A stretch of 57,795 nucleotides of DNA. It comes from Scytalidium lignicola (taxonomy: Eukaryota; Ascomycota; Leotiomycetes). Made by a program: the position numbers and the translations under genes. Shown one piece after another: positions 1 through 12,900 of the stretch (position 1 is the stretch's first letter; the number at the start of each line of letters is the position of its first letter). A model generated the notes under the pieces. That model was not told the DNA's origin. It did not search any database and saw only the letters and a list, made by a program, of their open reading frames with translations. The stretch spans positions 1-57,795 of the forward strand of contig NCSJ02000276.1 in assembly GCA_002812745.2 (NCBI GenBank), read 5' to 3'.

Positions 1-844
1 CCCAAACCATACCCACCCTTCGCAGCCCATCGGCAGTTTAAAAAAATACACACACAGACACAAGGAACCAAAAAAAAAACACGTTGTAAATTTCCGAGGT
101 GGCGAACCACACAAGCATCAAGCATTGCACACACAAAAGCGTAGAAAATAATAACACCTACTACCCCTACCCCGTAAATAAAATTAAAATTAAAATATAA
201 AAAACCGCCCTAGAAGCAATCCAGAAGGTGCCCAGAAGCACACACAAAAAATCTTTGCCCCACCCCATCTTCTTAATATCGCGTCATCTCCGAAAACGAA
301 ATCTGCAAGATCAATCTCAATCACGCACAAATCACATGACATTGTAGAAACGACAAGGGGAGAGGGATCCACAAATCCCACGTGCAACTGTTCTGTACTC
401 TACTCCGTAGAACTGGGTGATGAGAATCAAAAAACGTTAGCAAAAAGCAGAAAAATTATAGGAAGAAAAAACTCGCAGCNAAAAAAACNAAAAACNAAAA
501 AAAGGCCAGGTTAAAATAAGTTAAGTGTGGTAAAATTTCACTTTCATCGATCGATACATCTAGGTCTCGAATCCAATTACCTAGCTAATAATNCCCCCCC
601 CCCTTCCTCTCCCTCTCCCCTTTCCCCTTCCCACACACAACAAAAAAAAAAGGCACACAATAAAGTACAAAAAAAATTCCAAATCCAAAAAGAAAAAAAA
701 GTGTTTCAAAATGCTTCAAAAAATAATGCATTACGATGGAAAGAAGAAGAAAAGCAAAAAAACAAAAAAACAAAAACAATCAATCCCACCCAGAACTCCC
801 ATCCAATTAAGTCTTCTCTTTATTTTTATCTTCCTTCTTTCAAT
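1..844. other. intergenic, 3' side of the YTA7-like gene
   Basis: No convincing gene. The stretch is A- and C-rich low-complexity DNA with four single unknown bases (480, 489, 496, 593), each next to a homopolymer run. It probably holds the 3' UTR of the minus-strand gene that ends at 845. Short ORFs here are low-complexity shadows. Confidence 0.6.
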
Positions 845-3800
845 TCAGCTTCGTGTCATCTGGAGGAGCTGCGACTCCGTCTGACTCTGGCTTGCTTGCA
901 GCACTCTTTGCATCCCTTCTATATCAACAATTGCTTCGTTAAACACTGCCATCATCTCCGCTGCTACCTTGTTCCGGTTGTACTCTCCTCGGAGCTGCCA
1001 TAGCCTATCCATCAGCTCGCGGTTGATCTGCTCCAGTTGCTCGATCGAGCATCCGCTTGATCCTTCCGTCAGTCTCTTGAGCATATCTTCCACGAAGAAC
1101 TCATCCAGGATGAACTCTCTTTGTGTTGAAGCCTCGGACGGGTTCGGCTCGATGGGTGAGTCATGCAGAAGATTTGCCATACCCGAAGGCCTTGACTTCG
1201 TTGATCGTGGGAAAGGCGGCACTGGAGGCTGAGATACACCCTGACTTCCGGAGCTGGGGGTCTGTGAAGGGTACCCTTGAATATTCCCACGTGCAAGTCC
1301 ATGCGCTTGAGAGTGAGGCCATTGCTCATCACCGCTGGTCTCGCCTTGTGTATGTTGTGAGTTCCGTTGTGTGTCTGGTAGTTGAGAGTCAGTGCCAGGC
1401 CCGGTTCCTGGACTAGGAGAACCGGGATGACCAATCCCATTCGTTGCCTGAGTACTCCAACCATCCGAAGTCTTCTTTCCAGAAGTAGTAGTCGAGGCAT
1501 CGTTGATAAGCGCCATTGGCGACGTATCAGGTGGAATTTCTTGGAAAGCAGATCGCTGTGATATTTGCGTATTGTGGAAAGAAGTATATTGCGATACGTT
1601 CCTTGGCTGACTTGGGATTCTTGGCCACTGTTGCGATTTCTGTGGCGTTTTGTTCGAGAACTGAGATACCTGCTGAGAGCGGAGCTCGTCATCTGTACCA
1701 CTCATTTGGACATCATCACCACTTGTACGAGATGGAACTGATGTTCCATTGCTGATAGGTTGATGGGCCTGTGACCCGGCCGAATGCCCATTCGATAACC
1801 CACCTGAAGTCTGCGATTGTCCTGGTATCGTTTCCCCTAACATGATTGCTCCGGACGCTACTTGGTCTGAGCTACTGTTTTCTTGGACGTCCGACAGTAC
1901 AACGGAGTCGAATGCTTCGCCTTGAGCTCTTCTCTTCAACTTTTCCTCTCTTTCTCTTGCCCTTTGAAGTTGCCTCCGATAGACATTCTCGCAATCAGCA
2001 AAAGCAGGGTTTGCCTCGATAGTAGCTATATCAACCTCTACATTTGCAAGAAGCTCGTTTGCCTTTAGGGTCCTCTCCTTATCTCCAATGTGCTTTGCAT
2101 CCTTTGCAAGAGATCTAATATCAGCGAGGAAGTCCTTCGGTCGTGCATAAAAGCCATTCGACAACCGTTCTTCAATAGTGGTGGTCTCTAAGTTATAGAA
2201 GAACTTCCCACTAGCTGTTTCTCGGAGTCCTTTGACACCATCTTTGTCTGTATCAAGCTCGAAAGGACGGAATTGCGGTATGTCCGGACGCACGAAATTC
2301 GGATCAAGTTCATCATAGAGATATTGTATCTGACTCTGTGGTATGACCGGGGCTCTAAACTTGCGATATTTGCGGTTAATTTGGTCCATGATTGGTTGTA
2401 TTTGAACTTTGAGTAAATTTAGCAGCTGATGATCCCGCTTCTTCTGTGCCTTGATCTCTTCCTTAGTCGGTGGCTTCAGGGGCGGAGGAGGGGCAATAGG
2501 GAGAGTTTCTAACTTCCGCTTCTTCCGATTTAGCGGTTCAGGGAAATCTTTGGGTGCCTTTCGTACGTAGGTGGCAATATTTTGGAAAAAGTCCTCACGA
2601 TTTTGCTAGCACTGGTAAGCAGGCGTAGAATTAAATGAGAAGAGACACTTACCTTGGACGGCCGTTGAATTACGAATCGATTCTTTATCGAGAACCCAAA
2701 CATGTCACGCAACAAATCAGGATTCACTTTGTCAGGCGTACTTTCTGTAATACCAAGAACTAAGACCGGGTCTGTTGGAGGAATAGACCGAAGAAGACCA
2801 AGGAATGTCGTAATTACTGCTTCGCTTAGAGTGTGGTACCAAGTATCGATGCCAGGTAGGTATATGACACTAGGCTTGTGGCGTTTTACTTCAGTAAATA
2901 GTTGAACAATCGCAGCTTCAGGAGACTGTAACAGAGTCAGCAGGAACATTTCGTCAATAGAGATGAAGACTAACCCGTGTAGAGTCACTATAAATTGTTG
3001 GCAGGTCAAAATTCTGTACATGTAAACCCTCGAAATGGTTCAACACTGCGCCTCCAATATAAGCCTGCCCCATGCCAGGTTCACCACAAATAAGTAATCT
3101 TGGTCGGAATACTCTAGATTTCTCAAACTCCTGTTGAAGCGTCTCTCTCCCAAATCCATAATCGTCGTCATCCGGTTGTTCATACATTGCTTCCTGCAAA
3201 GCTGTAGTCTTCTTTTTCTGAGGGATTAGTCCATCTAATATCTTCTCTATTGACTCGAGTTGGTCTTTGAGGAGAGGCTCAATAAGCTTTGGCAATGGAG
3301 CAGCACCTGACGAAGTAGATCGTTCTGACGAAGGTATCATCTTTTTAACAGACAACATGAAGTCTTTAGCCGTAATCTTAATATTATCTGGATTGACAAT
3401 AAGTTTCTCGTTTGACGAGTATATCTGGGGGTAAGTTCGCTGAATGGCATTCAGGGCAGCCTCTGTACAAAGAGCACGGAGATCGGCACCTCCATATCCC
3501 TTAGTAACATGCGCTAATGAATCCTTGAACTGTTCATCGATTCCCCAATCCCTTGTGTGTATATTGATAATAGACTTGCGACCCGAAAAGTCCGGCAAAG
3601 GGAAATAGAACTCTCTATCGAAACGGCCAGGTCGACGCAAAGCAGGGTCGATATTATCCGGTCTGTTAGTAGCTCCAATAACAATTACCTGTCCGCGGCC
3701 ATCCATACCATCCATAAGAGCAAGTAACGTAGATACAATTGAAGCATGGATTTGCTCCTGCTTGCTTGAACGGACTGGTGCAAGGCCGTCAATTTCGTCA

Positions 3801-5992
3801 AAAAATATTATACTAGGTTGGGTTTTCCTTGCTTCCTCGAACAGTAATCGTAGCTGTCTCTCAGCTTCACCAACCCATTTGCTCAGGGCATCAGCGCCCT
3901 TTCTCATATAGAATGTGATCTTGCGTCCACCAGATCCCACAGTAGCAGCGAGAGCACGCGCCAGAAGAGTCTTACCCGTGCCAGGAGGTCCATGGAAAAG
4001 AACACCTCTTGGAGGAGTGACATGAAATTTCAAAAAAAGCTCTGGATAGAGTAAAGGCATCTGGACCATTTCTTTCAACTGGTCGATGTGGCCTTCCAGC
4101 CCACCAACCTTGCTGAAGTCCACGTTTTGGTCCACGCCCAGGGGATCAGCATCAGCCAAAGCCTTTGCACTCTTGATTTTTCCAAGGTTTGCTGGGGTAC
4201 CAGTAATTGCTGTAATCGGATCAGTGCTAGTTGTCTGTCCAATTCCAGGAAGCAACCCAGGCGGCAATGCTGAGGTTGGTGTCATTCCAACATTGCCGCC
4301 TACACCAGGTCGCTGCATAGTCTCTTCATCACTGCTGTCAGAATCTACATTCCCAGCTGCTCCAGTTCCCCATGGACCGCCAATAACTGGTGCGGGCCCC
4401 CCCGCTCCGCCAAATGGGCCATAAGTAGTATATAGATTCCTCTCCCATGGTTGACTAGCTCCTCCTCGTCCACCTCTTGCTCTGCGTGTGGGTGTAGGCG
4501 CAGCATCTTCAGCATCCTCATCAGCAGCATAGATCTGATCTAATGGTTTAATACTGTAGTCAACAGGTTTCCGTTCACGGCGACCTTTCGGCATAAACAA
4601 GATCTCCGAGTCTCTATTTCGTCGTCTGCGGGATCCAGATTTGAGATCTTGCAACTCTTCTTGCAATTCCTCGGGATCAAGCTCCTCCTCATCTTCCGAT
4701 GGCTGACGTCTTCTTGAAGTGCTCTTAGATTTTGCGCTACGACGTGAGCGTCTCCCTCTTCCAGGGCTAGATTCGGAATCCTCGACGTTCTTGCCCTTAG
4801 ACGGCGAGGCATCTGAAGATAAATCCTCCTCGCCAGACTCTTCTTGAGGTTCGGGCTCGAAATCACTACTCTGTTCTACAGTCTTTCGGTTCTTGCTTCC
4901 GCGGGTTAATCTTCGAGAGCCAGCCTGTTGCTCTGCATTTTCTTCGGTTTGCTCGGCAGTGGGTTCTGAAATGTCTGCACGAGTCGACCTTCTCGCGGAT
5001 CTGGCAATAGGGCCTTGGTCGTCTTCATCATCATCCCCATCCCCGGCATTAGCATCCTCGCCAACGACTTCGGAGGCTTCAGCTCCTACAACCTCTTTGG
5101 TTCCTTGTGCAGGACTCTGTGCTACAGGTTCTTCTTCTTCCACTTCTACTTCTACCTCTACTTCTTCTTCGTCTTCAAATTCCGTAGCCTCAATCATGAC
5201 CTCATCGCTCTGTTCAATTGGTTGTTCATAAGAGCTTGTCTCATTTATTTCCTCCTTGATCTGGGATGGTTGCTTCACTCCTTTTGAGCCGCGTGTAGAC
5301 CTCGCCCGTGGTAAGGGTTCTGGCGTCTTAGAGGATCTAATCACATGTCGTCCTGATTCTGACAAAGCAACGAGCTCGTCCCCTTCTTCGGTTTGAGCTC
5401 TAGTTCTTCTTCTTTGCAACCCAGCAGATAGAGGCTCGACACTAGCCCGTTGACGTGGAAGAGTAGCACTACCAGCTCTAGTCACTCGAGCGAGCTTTGC
5501 TGGCGTTGCAATTTTGAGTGTTACCATCCTCCTCAACTGTTTCGGCTGAGCCTCGACTTGGAGTTCATCCTCATGCTCCCTCTCAGCCTTCGCGCGTTTA
5601 GACCTAGATCGCTTCGTCCGAACGTCATCATCAGAGTCTTCAGTGTCTCCCAGGTCAATATCAATATCGGTATCACTCTTTTCTTCATAGTTCACAGACT
5701 TTATTGCTGCTTTTCGCACAGCCCTTCCTGTTTTCTCATTCATGATAACGTCTTCTTCCTCTGACTCTTCAGAAAAAGATTCCTCTAGTAAACTATCCGA
5801 TTCATCATCTCCTGACACGTCGGATCCTCGGTACTTAGTCCGCTTTTTTGATGACTTTGAACTTCTTTTCGTCTGTGATCGAGACTTCTTTGGAGACTTG
5901 CGCGGTCTGTCTTCCCCTGGAGCGAAGTCTTCGTCGTTCGAATCGGACTTGTTCGGATCAAAGAGCTCGAGTTTTCGCTTTCCGCTAGGCAT
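845..5992 (-). CDS. YTA7: Yta7/ATAD2-like AAA ATPase with bromodomain
   Basis: Chromatin-associated AAA+ ATPase of the Yta7/ATAD2/Abo1 family, which acts on histone H3-H4 and nucleosome density. Exons read on the minus strand are 5992-2975, 2925-2653 and 2606-845, with 49 and 46 bp introns. The first 500 or so residues are acidic, Ser/Arg-rich and disordered. A canonical first AAA module follows, with Walker A GPPGTGKT near residue 670 and Walker B FFDEIDG near 730. A second AAA module has a degenerate Walker A (GEPGMGQ, lysine replaced) near 967, as is usual in this family. A bromodomain-like segment follows at roughly 1170-1290, then a Ser/Gln-rich tail. The final exon is out of phase by one base: REDFFQ reads in one frame and NIATYVRKAPKDFP in the next, meeting at the five-T run 2580-2584. 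Every nearby AG acceptor gives the same phase, so a homopolymer error is likely. With one base removed the product is about 1683 residues. The family call is firm; the frameshift explanation is inference. Confidence 0.93.
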
Positions 5993-7347
5993 AGTGTAGG
6001 ATACTTGAAGACCACACCAAAGTCCGATAGTCTACTGCTGTAGAAGGGCGTCGAGTTGTGAAGGAATTCCTACTCTGGCGTTTATTCAACGACTGATCAT
6101 CATAAGTTGAGAGCGCGCTGCTTTCGCCAGTTCGGTAGAGCCTATGAGAAATTCTAAATCTGGGAAGGAGATATTAGGCGCAAAACGAGAAGTAAAGGAT
6201 TCGCCGGAAATTCCCTTCCGAATTGCCCCCTTATACGCGCATTTTCTGATGAAAATAGATGTTGGTTGATAAAAGAATGCATCAACAATAAGCTGGTTTC
6301 TTTGTACTCGTCAATCCTACCTGTCGCGTTCGGAATTCTCGCTAAGTATTGCGCTAACAAGGATCGACGCTAGATAGCCGCCACCAAAATAATCTCGAAA
6401 TGCAGGCACAAAGACGAGTTAAATCTAAGCCCCAGATCTGTGCATTCCTCAATATTTTCAGATTGTAGAAGGATCCTTTAGCCTTGAAACGAGCTTGAGA
6501 ATTCATGATATTATTCAAAAGTCGACTATCCCAGCTGATTTGACGATCGTAAGAGATATTTATAATCCGTCTTAATAACTCTACGAAATACAGAATAACA
6601 ACACGGCTTTTAGTCTACTTTTGATGCTTGTCGTCGACCACAAGCCATAATGCGGCTTAAAACTTTATTTAAGAGCCTCCGTAGGCCAATGCGGGGTAGT
6701 GGGAGCTCTATATACATCACGTGATTTTATGGACAAAGCAACCACTCTTTTTTGAGATAGACCGATAGACCGCTATTCTTGCAACACTGGAAATGGATAA
6801 GATTTTGTTTTAAAAAATGTAAAAGATGTTATATTTCGCTCGTGGGGGGCAATTAAGCTATATAACCTCATCCTAAGACCATCAAGATTGATGGCTACAG
6901 ACCCACCAATTCCACGTGACACGATGATAGCCTGTTTTTTTAATAAACCATATTATTACTATACGATTGCATCCTGCACGTCATTAAACACTAGGCATCA
7001 GGCTATTGATTCTACATATTGCGGAATCATTTTCANTTTTTTTCGTTGCGATGCCTGTTGTAGTTCGACTAAGTGTCACATAAGCCACGACCGATTCTAC
7101 CGACACTCCCGTGTATGCCGAGGTCAGACTTTGTGAAGCAAAGCACCAACCATGGCCCAGGAAAGCCCCCTCTTTCTCAAATAGCCAAAAGCCAAATACT
7201 TAATAACTAATCATCACGCGATTCACGTTGCAACATTCTTGATTTCTCATCAAAATTCCAAGTGGTCACTTTGCTAAGAAAAGCCACAAAGACGGAGTTA
7301 AATCAACCAATCAGNAAAAAAACCTGACGCAAAGGCTACCTCGAAAT
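5993..7347. other. divergent intergenic region, YTA7 / GST kappa
   Basis: No gene seen. This 1.35 kb lies between two divergent genes and should hold both promoters. CACGTG words occur near 6718 and 6912. Single unknown bases at 7036 and 7315 precede T and A runs. It is AT-rich, and the short ORFs look random. Confidence 0.6.
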
Positions 7348-8368
7348 ATGGGAGGGCATATAGATGGGTACATAGATTGCTGTAAGCCAATCTCGCTCCC
7401 TGTACATTCGTGATGTCAATAATTTAGCCCACTGACGAGGCTGAAAGCTTCATTCTACAGCTATCTGGCTCTGGTCTACTTACTAAAAAATCGAGAGCTT
7501 CTAAATGGCTATGGAGTTATTGTAGAGTGCGTTCCCTTCTTAATGAACTCGAAGGAGCAAAATTAACCACAAATACTGTGGCAATAGATTTTATCCTATT
7601 TTTCTCGGTGGAGTGAATGTTGGTAGTGGTAAGATTCAATATAATGTCTACTACCTCAATTTTGTAATATAGCTTACATTACTGTAGGCAACAAGCCACC
7701 ATGGACTCTCCCAGCAAAGAAACAATATGGAAATTTCGAAACAGCTCGAGCCAAGAAATATTTTGGACTGACTGACATGGAAACCCCGGAATGGTTCCCT
7801 CCGCTATCTCTTCTGGTGAGGTTAATTCAAAGGGGTTCTTTTAATATTCATTGCCACTAACTCAGTCCCGCATAAAGCCCCAAAGAGCGCTCTGTTACAT
7901 AAAAGCCAATTTCTCGAATGAGATATTTGAAAATACCCTGTTAGCGATTTTTAAATCTGTGTGGATTCCACCTCATAAGAATATAACAATCCCAGCTTTG
8001 ATGATAGAAATGCTCAAAGAGACTGGATTGTTTTCTGAGAAGGAAGTGGAGGAGATAATGCAGGCAGTGCAACAGAAGGAGTGGAAGGACAAATTGACCG
8101 CTAATACACAGAAAGTGTTAGATCAAGGAGCATTTGGAGCTCCTTGGTTTATGGTAACGAACGGCAAAGGTATAGCTGAACCATTTTTTGGTAGTGATAG
8201 GTATGGGTTTTTTTTGTTTACCCTTGAAGATTTTGTCTTTGAAACCTGCCGAGAATTTGCTAATGGTGTTATAGGTTTCACCACATGTGGGAATTTTTGG
8301 AGATCCCATGGCAAGATATCGCAATTATTCCGAAGGATCAGGAGAATAATAGAGGGGCAAAATTATGA
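7348..8368 (+). CDS. kappa-class glutathione S-transferase / DsbA-like protein
   Basis: Kappa-class GST with a DsbA-like thioredoxin fold, a family that uses glutathione and often sits in mitochondria or peroxisomes. I assembled six exons: 7348-7381, 7448-7526, 7588-7628, 7688-7815, 7866-8200 and 8275-8368. All junctions are GT-AG and in phase, giving 236 residues, a normal length for the family. Family blocks appear in order: an N-terminal DCSSFYSYLA with the catalytic-type serine, KNRELL, VEFYPIFLGGVNVGSG, NKPPWTLPAK, ARAKKYFGL, GAFGAPWF, EPFFGSDRFHHMWEFL and a short basic tail. Four of the blocks span splice junctions, which supports those junctions. Reading straight through intron 5 gives a false 184-residue ORF with an unrelated C-terminus. 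The start ATG at 7348 gives the expected MGGHIDGYIDC. No C-terminal peroxisomal SKL is visible. Confidence 0.88.
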
Positions 8369-8840
8369 GATACAACTTAAGAACTTCTCAAACTCTTGTA
8401 TTTAACCCTACATAATATAACATCCCATACCTAGGTTATTGGGCTTGTTTGAAGTCTGAATGTTGTACGTAACAAGAGTCTGCTTCGAGGCAGGCAACAA
8501 CTCTTGGCATGGTGTTGATATTATACCGCATATCTTATACACGAGCTTTCGGCGAGTTCATTCTACCTAGAGCCTGAACGGTCTTTTGGTTGACATCTCG
8601 ATATGTCAACCGGATCTAATGATTTCAGTCTCGGCTTGTTCTTGACAAGAGCCATAAAGATTGAATAGCTGATCAGCCTCGATTTTGAAGCAACGCGCAA
8701 TCCCCTTCGGTCGATAGATCTTGATACCCCTCGATAACAGCAATGGTCAGCTGATATCCTTATCTCAGATTGCGTTGCATATTCGTCCAAATCGAAGGTT
8801 TCTGCAGCATGAGATCTATATGAAATGCCACCGCCACAGT
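8369..8840. other. convergent 3' intergenic region, GST kappa / SWC5
   Basis: Holds the two 3' UTRs of convergent genes. I see no additional gene or RNA. Confidence 0.6.
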
Positions 8841-9953
8841 TCACTTAGCCCTAGCTCTCCGTGCTTCCTCATCTCTCTTCTGTTCAACACGGGCCAAGAA
8901 CTCCTGCCGCGCTTTATACGCCCCCTTAGATTTACTAGCAGCATCCAGTTCATCCTTGATGCCCTCTTTGTCCACAAAACCAGCCCAATCCATCGCACTC
9001 TTCTCCACAGTATTCAACTTCTTGGCTGGGGAAACCTTAGATCCTAATCCACCAATATTATTGACTCCACGTTTCCCAAGATAGATATCAGTCCTTTGAG
9101 CAAGTCCTTCGATTACCGGTTCAAATCTTGACCTTTGTCGCTTTTTGATTAGTCTCTTCGGTTTTGTAAACGGCGATGTTTCATCGGTGACTGGCTCGGA
9201 GGCGGATTTAGAGGATAGATAAAGCTTTGCCTCTGCAGAATTTTTTGGAACAAGTTTCTCCTCGGTATGCACCTGGCCTGCGAATTTATAGGTTCTTTTG
9301 ATAACTACCATGGCATCGGGATCGTCATCATCAAAATTAGGTGTCGGTTCCTTAACATTTTCTGATTCAGTTGTTGCATCGTCAAGTTTGGGGTTTCCGT
9401 CTTCGGTAGTAATGGTATCCTTTGCAAGGTTGGAGTTATCATCACCTGTTATTTGAGGTAATTTATCAGATAGCATGCTTTCCCATAGAGCATCAACATC
9501 CACCGTTGCAGTAGTTGTGTCAACAAGGGGTTTCTTTTCGGCCACTCTATATAGCAATTGTCAGCATTTTCCTCACAGAGGAGGGAATACCAATTTTACT
9601 AACTCTAAAGCCCGCATTCGCCTGGTCTTAATCAATCCTCCTTCTCCGCCATCGTCAGAGTCGTCCCCCTTCTTGCCTTTCTTATTCCGCTTTTTTCGTC
9701 CTTTCTCAATGATTGCCTCGTCTCCAGAGTTCTCAAATCCCGCATCTTCAGCTTCACCTTCTTGTTCTTCGCTGCGCTTTCTCTTCGTAGATTTCTGTTT
9801 TGGTTTTTTCACGCCATTTGCCTCCGACTCGTCCTCGTCGGACTCTGAGTCTGAGGGCTCATCGGATACTTGAAGAGGAGCCGCATCTGGCGCGAAATCG
9901 GAATCTTCGTCGGAAGCATAATCGTCATCGTCAGGAATGAGTTTTGGTGGCAT
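8841..9953 (-). CDS. SWC5: SWR1-complex protein Swc5 (BCNT/Cfdp1 family)
   Basis: Subunit of the SWR1 remodeller that exchanges H2A for H2A.Z in nucleosomes. Two exons, 9953-9604 and 9546-8841, are joined across a 57 bp intron (donor GTTAGT, acceptor TATAG) to give 351 residues. The N-terminal 115 residues are very acidic (DDDDYASDEDSDF) and then Lys-rich, as expected for a histone-binding tail. The C-terminus carries the BCNT-C domain, with the block EKSAMDWAGFVDKEGI and a final KARQEFLARVEQKRDEEA at roughly residues 275-350. The start at 9953 gives MPPKLIPDDDD; an upstream in-frame ATG at 10055 would add about 34 residues unlike the family. Convergent with the GST gene. Confidence 0.92.
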
Positions 9954-12900
9954 AGTTCTGGCAGCTGTTGATTTGAGTGAGTGAGGAAACGCGAATGACG
10001 AGGCTACCATAGTAGCCTTTTCACGCGCCTCTTGCATCAATGCCTGAGAATACAAGGCAACGATGCTAAAGGATGGTCTATGCTCCCCGTTCCTTTCGGT
10101 TCCTCAAAGTTACCGAGCACGCCGAGTAAGCAGACGAGGCCGGACTCAGCCTCATCTACTGCGATCAGATGAAGCTATTAGTGCAGATCTCAACAACCCC
10201 TTTTTCCCAATTACCTAGCCAAGGAGCTACAGTACCACGGTTTCTTTTCAAACGTATCAGGATGAGGCCCGTACGAACGTAGTAATCGGCTCGACTGCTT
10301 TCTTTGGCGCAGCCTTTAATTACGCAATCCCGATTGATGGTAGTTCATTAGTCTATCGACCGCGCCCTGGAGTATTTACTTCTGGCGAATAGGATGATGT
10401 CTTTCACGAAGTCCAAGATAGCTGATCATGGTCCAAGCCAAGCTTTAACGGACTTGGGACGAGATAGCCAATCATTGTTCTAACGGATTACACAGTAAAA
10501 GGTGTTAAGATTTCGCCTCGGTAATATTCCCACATTTTTGACAAAAAAGGATATGATTTTCCACATTTTCGGTATCGTCGCAAGCACGCACCGGTCAGTT
10601 GCTGCTTTTCGAAGTTGGTGGGCTCGTATCTAATGAACTGCCAGGGATACCACGGAACTTGCGACTCTTCACATGCTGCGCTTTCCTCAGAATGGTTTAG
10701 CGGTGCGAGACATTTGCTTCTGAAGGCGGGGAAAGATGCAAAGTTCGACCTTTGATGCCACATAGGGTTATCTTAATGGAAGAAACTTGAAACATTATTA
10801 ACATTATTTGGTAGCAAAAGTAGGGAGCTCTATATTTGAGAGATGCAAGTTGCCGTATGACTTGGAAATTTTCTTTCGTTTCCAGCGCGCCGACTCTAAT
10901 AGTTCCGTATATTTGTCTTATGCTATCATTACGAGGTAGTGGTTCCGGGCGGTACGGATGATATCGATAGTGATTGGACATGGCTGTCTCGATCCTTGAC
11001 CCCTTCCACGCGCACTCCAGCTGGTCAGATCGAGGGGGATGTGGTTGAAGAACAGGATATTGTACAACTGCATAACTACTGTACTGTACAGATCATATCC
11101 TAGCCTATAATACAGTAGAATAAACCCTGCATCTAAAAACTCATGGGCCCACTGAAGATTGGAGAGCCTTAGAATCTCGTTGATCGCCATAGTGGGAACA
11201 AATTTTGTGGTTGAAAACCATCATAAGAACGGAAAAGTACTGAACTAAGCTCGCCGATATGCACAGCATAATTTAGCACAGAAGCTGGTGATTGGCTAAC
11301 GCCCGAACCGCTTAGCGGAAGCTCCGTAGTTCTTTGTTCCTGGGTGAATAATATGACGTGGTCTTTGTGCACACAGGCGAGAATTCATTGTGACCACCAA
11401 ATATGCCATGTAGCCCCTTTTTTTTAATGGGAAGCGAGATGCGGGAGAAAGGGGATAGCAGCTCATAAACATGCTCTACCAATGCAGGATTGTTCCACGG
11501 TTGATCCTGCTCTTTTAACCCCAGCCTGTTTTCGTTAAATGTGATCATCACTTTGCGCAATCTCTGAGTTTCCACTTCTGGGAGAGAAATGGTGCCAATT
11601 GCGTACACACGCACGGCACGGTGGTATTAATGGACAACTGATACTGATTCATGTTATTTTATTTGCTTCGCTCCATGCAACGGTGGCAATAGAGAGTTGT
11701 CTTTAGTTTACTCAGCGTTTTAAAAATACAGTATTATCACTATTTAGGGGGAGAGCATGGGCATATCGAGAGATAAGCAGTACAACAACCCGCAGATTTG
11801 ATACCCCTCAGAGATCGGGAGGACCGGGATTAAGTGCTTTTGAATCTCCGATTGCTTCACCGCTCAATCAGACTTTGGCCTTTCGTTCAAGGCATAAAGA
11901 GCCAAAATTAAGGGACACTTGAACTTCTCTGATTATAGTTTTTGAAGTAACTTGACTGTTTTATCTCCTTGATAATGAGCAAGAAAATGAGGTTAACACA
12001 CCATACGGAAGAAGATTCACTAGCTGCAGTAAACTTATATGGGGGACCTCCTTATGTGTGGAAAGTACTGTACAAATTACGAAGTAGTTTCGAGTAGTGG
12101 CTCTGCCTGAACAAATACGGGATGATTTTCTAGCCCCTCGATTTTCCCGAATGTGCGTGTCACTCACCTTACAAAGCAGGAAATTCGTTGCCCTAGTAGG
12201 TCCAGGGCATCAACGAGGGACATAAACCAGCCATTCAGGGACGCTCCAGGAACATTAGGTGGCATCCAAAGACAGTTCATTTATGCAGCGGGAACTGGCC
12301 TCAGAATAGCTGCGATAAACAGAAGCTAGACCAAAGTATTTTGGGTGTCCGTAATTCCCGTGGTAAGATACCAGCTTTGAGGGACGTGTCTAGCCTTAAA
12401 CAAAGTGTGGAAATAATTCATAGTGCAATCTCTGATTCCATTCGTCTGAGGACACGGGATCGATCGCGAGGTAGACAACTGCACCAGTGCACTGCTCACT
12501 CGTAGGATCCGTCTCCAGACGTCGCTACTGTGGCGTGTTTACGCACTGATTTTGATGAGCTGCAGCATGCGAATTACAGAGCATTCTACGGAGATACATA
12601 GTTATTCAACGAATCCAAGAGTCATCCGGGAGCTTGGTCCCGTTGCCAATCATAAGAAGCACGAGATTGGCAGGCTATGGTTTATCCAACACAAACAACA
12701 ACAACAAAAAAATTTCCTACGTCAAAGGCGTGCCCCAGAGTGCGGAATGTTCAGTACACAAGTATCGTTTGGGCTGCACGGCACCGTTTTCTCTGTATTA
12801 CTATTGGAGTATAGTGGGTTAAGTACAGCTAGAATAATGCTAAACTCCCGTATTTGCCCAAACGTGGCTGAGAGAAATTCTTTGCCGTTGCAAACCAAAA

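Noticed and set aside
527..1003. 158-codon plus-strand ORF at the left edge
   Set aside because: It contains an unknown base, is Lys/Asn/Ser low complexity, and overlaps the YTA7 3' end antisense.
8201..8405. C-terminal 68 residues of the long ORF over the GST gene
   Set aside because: This is read-through of intron 5; splicing at 8200/8275 restores the conserved FGSDRFHHMWEFL ending.
9547..9575. 30 bp intron in SWC5 with donor GTGAGG
   Set aside because: Too short for a fungal intron; the 57 bp intron with donor GTTAGT is in phase and gives the expected RALEVAEKKP junction.
9954..10055. 34-residue N-terminal extension of SWC5
   Set aside because: The acidic MPPKLIPDDDD start matches the family; the upstream segment does not.
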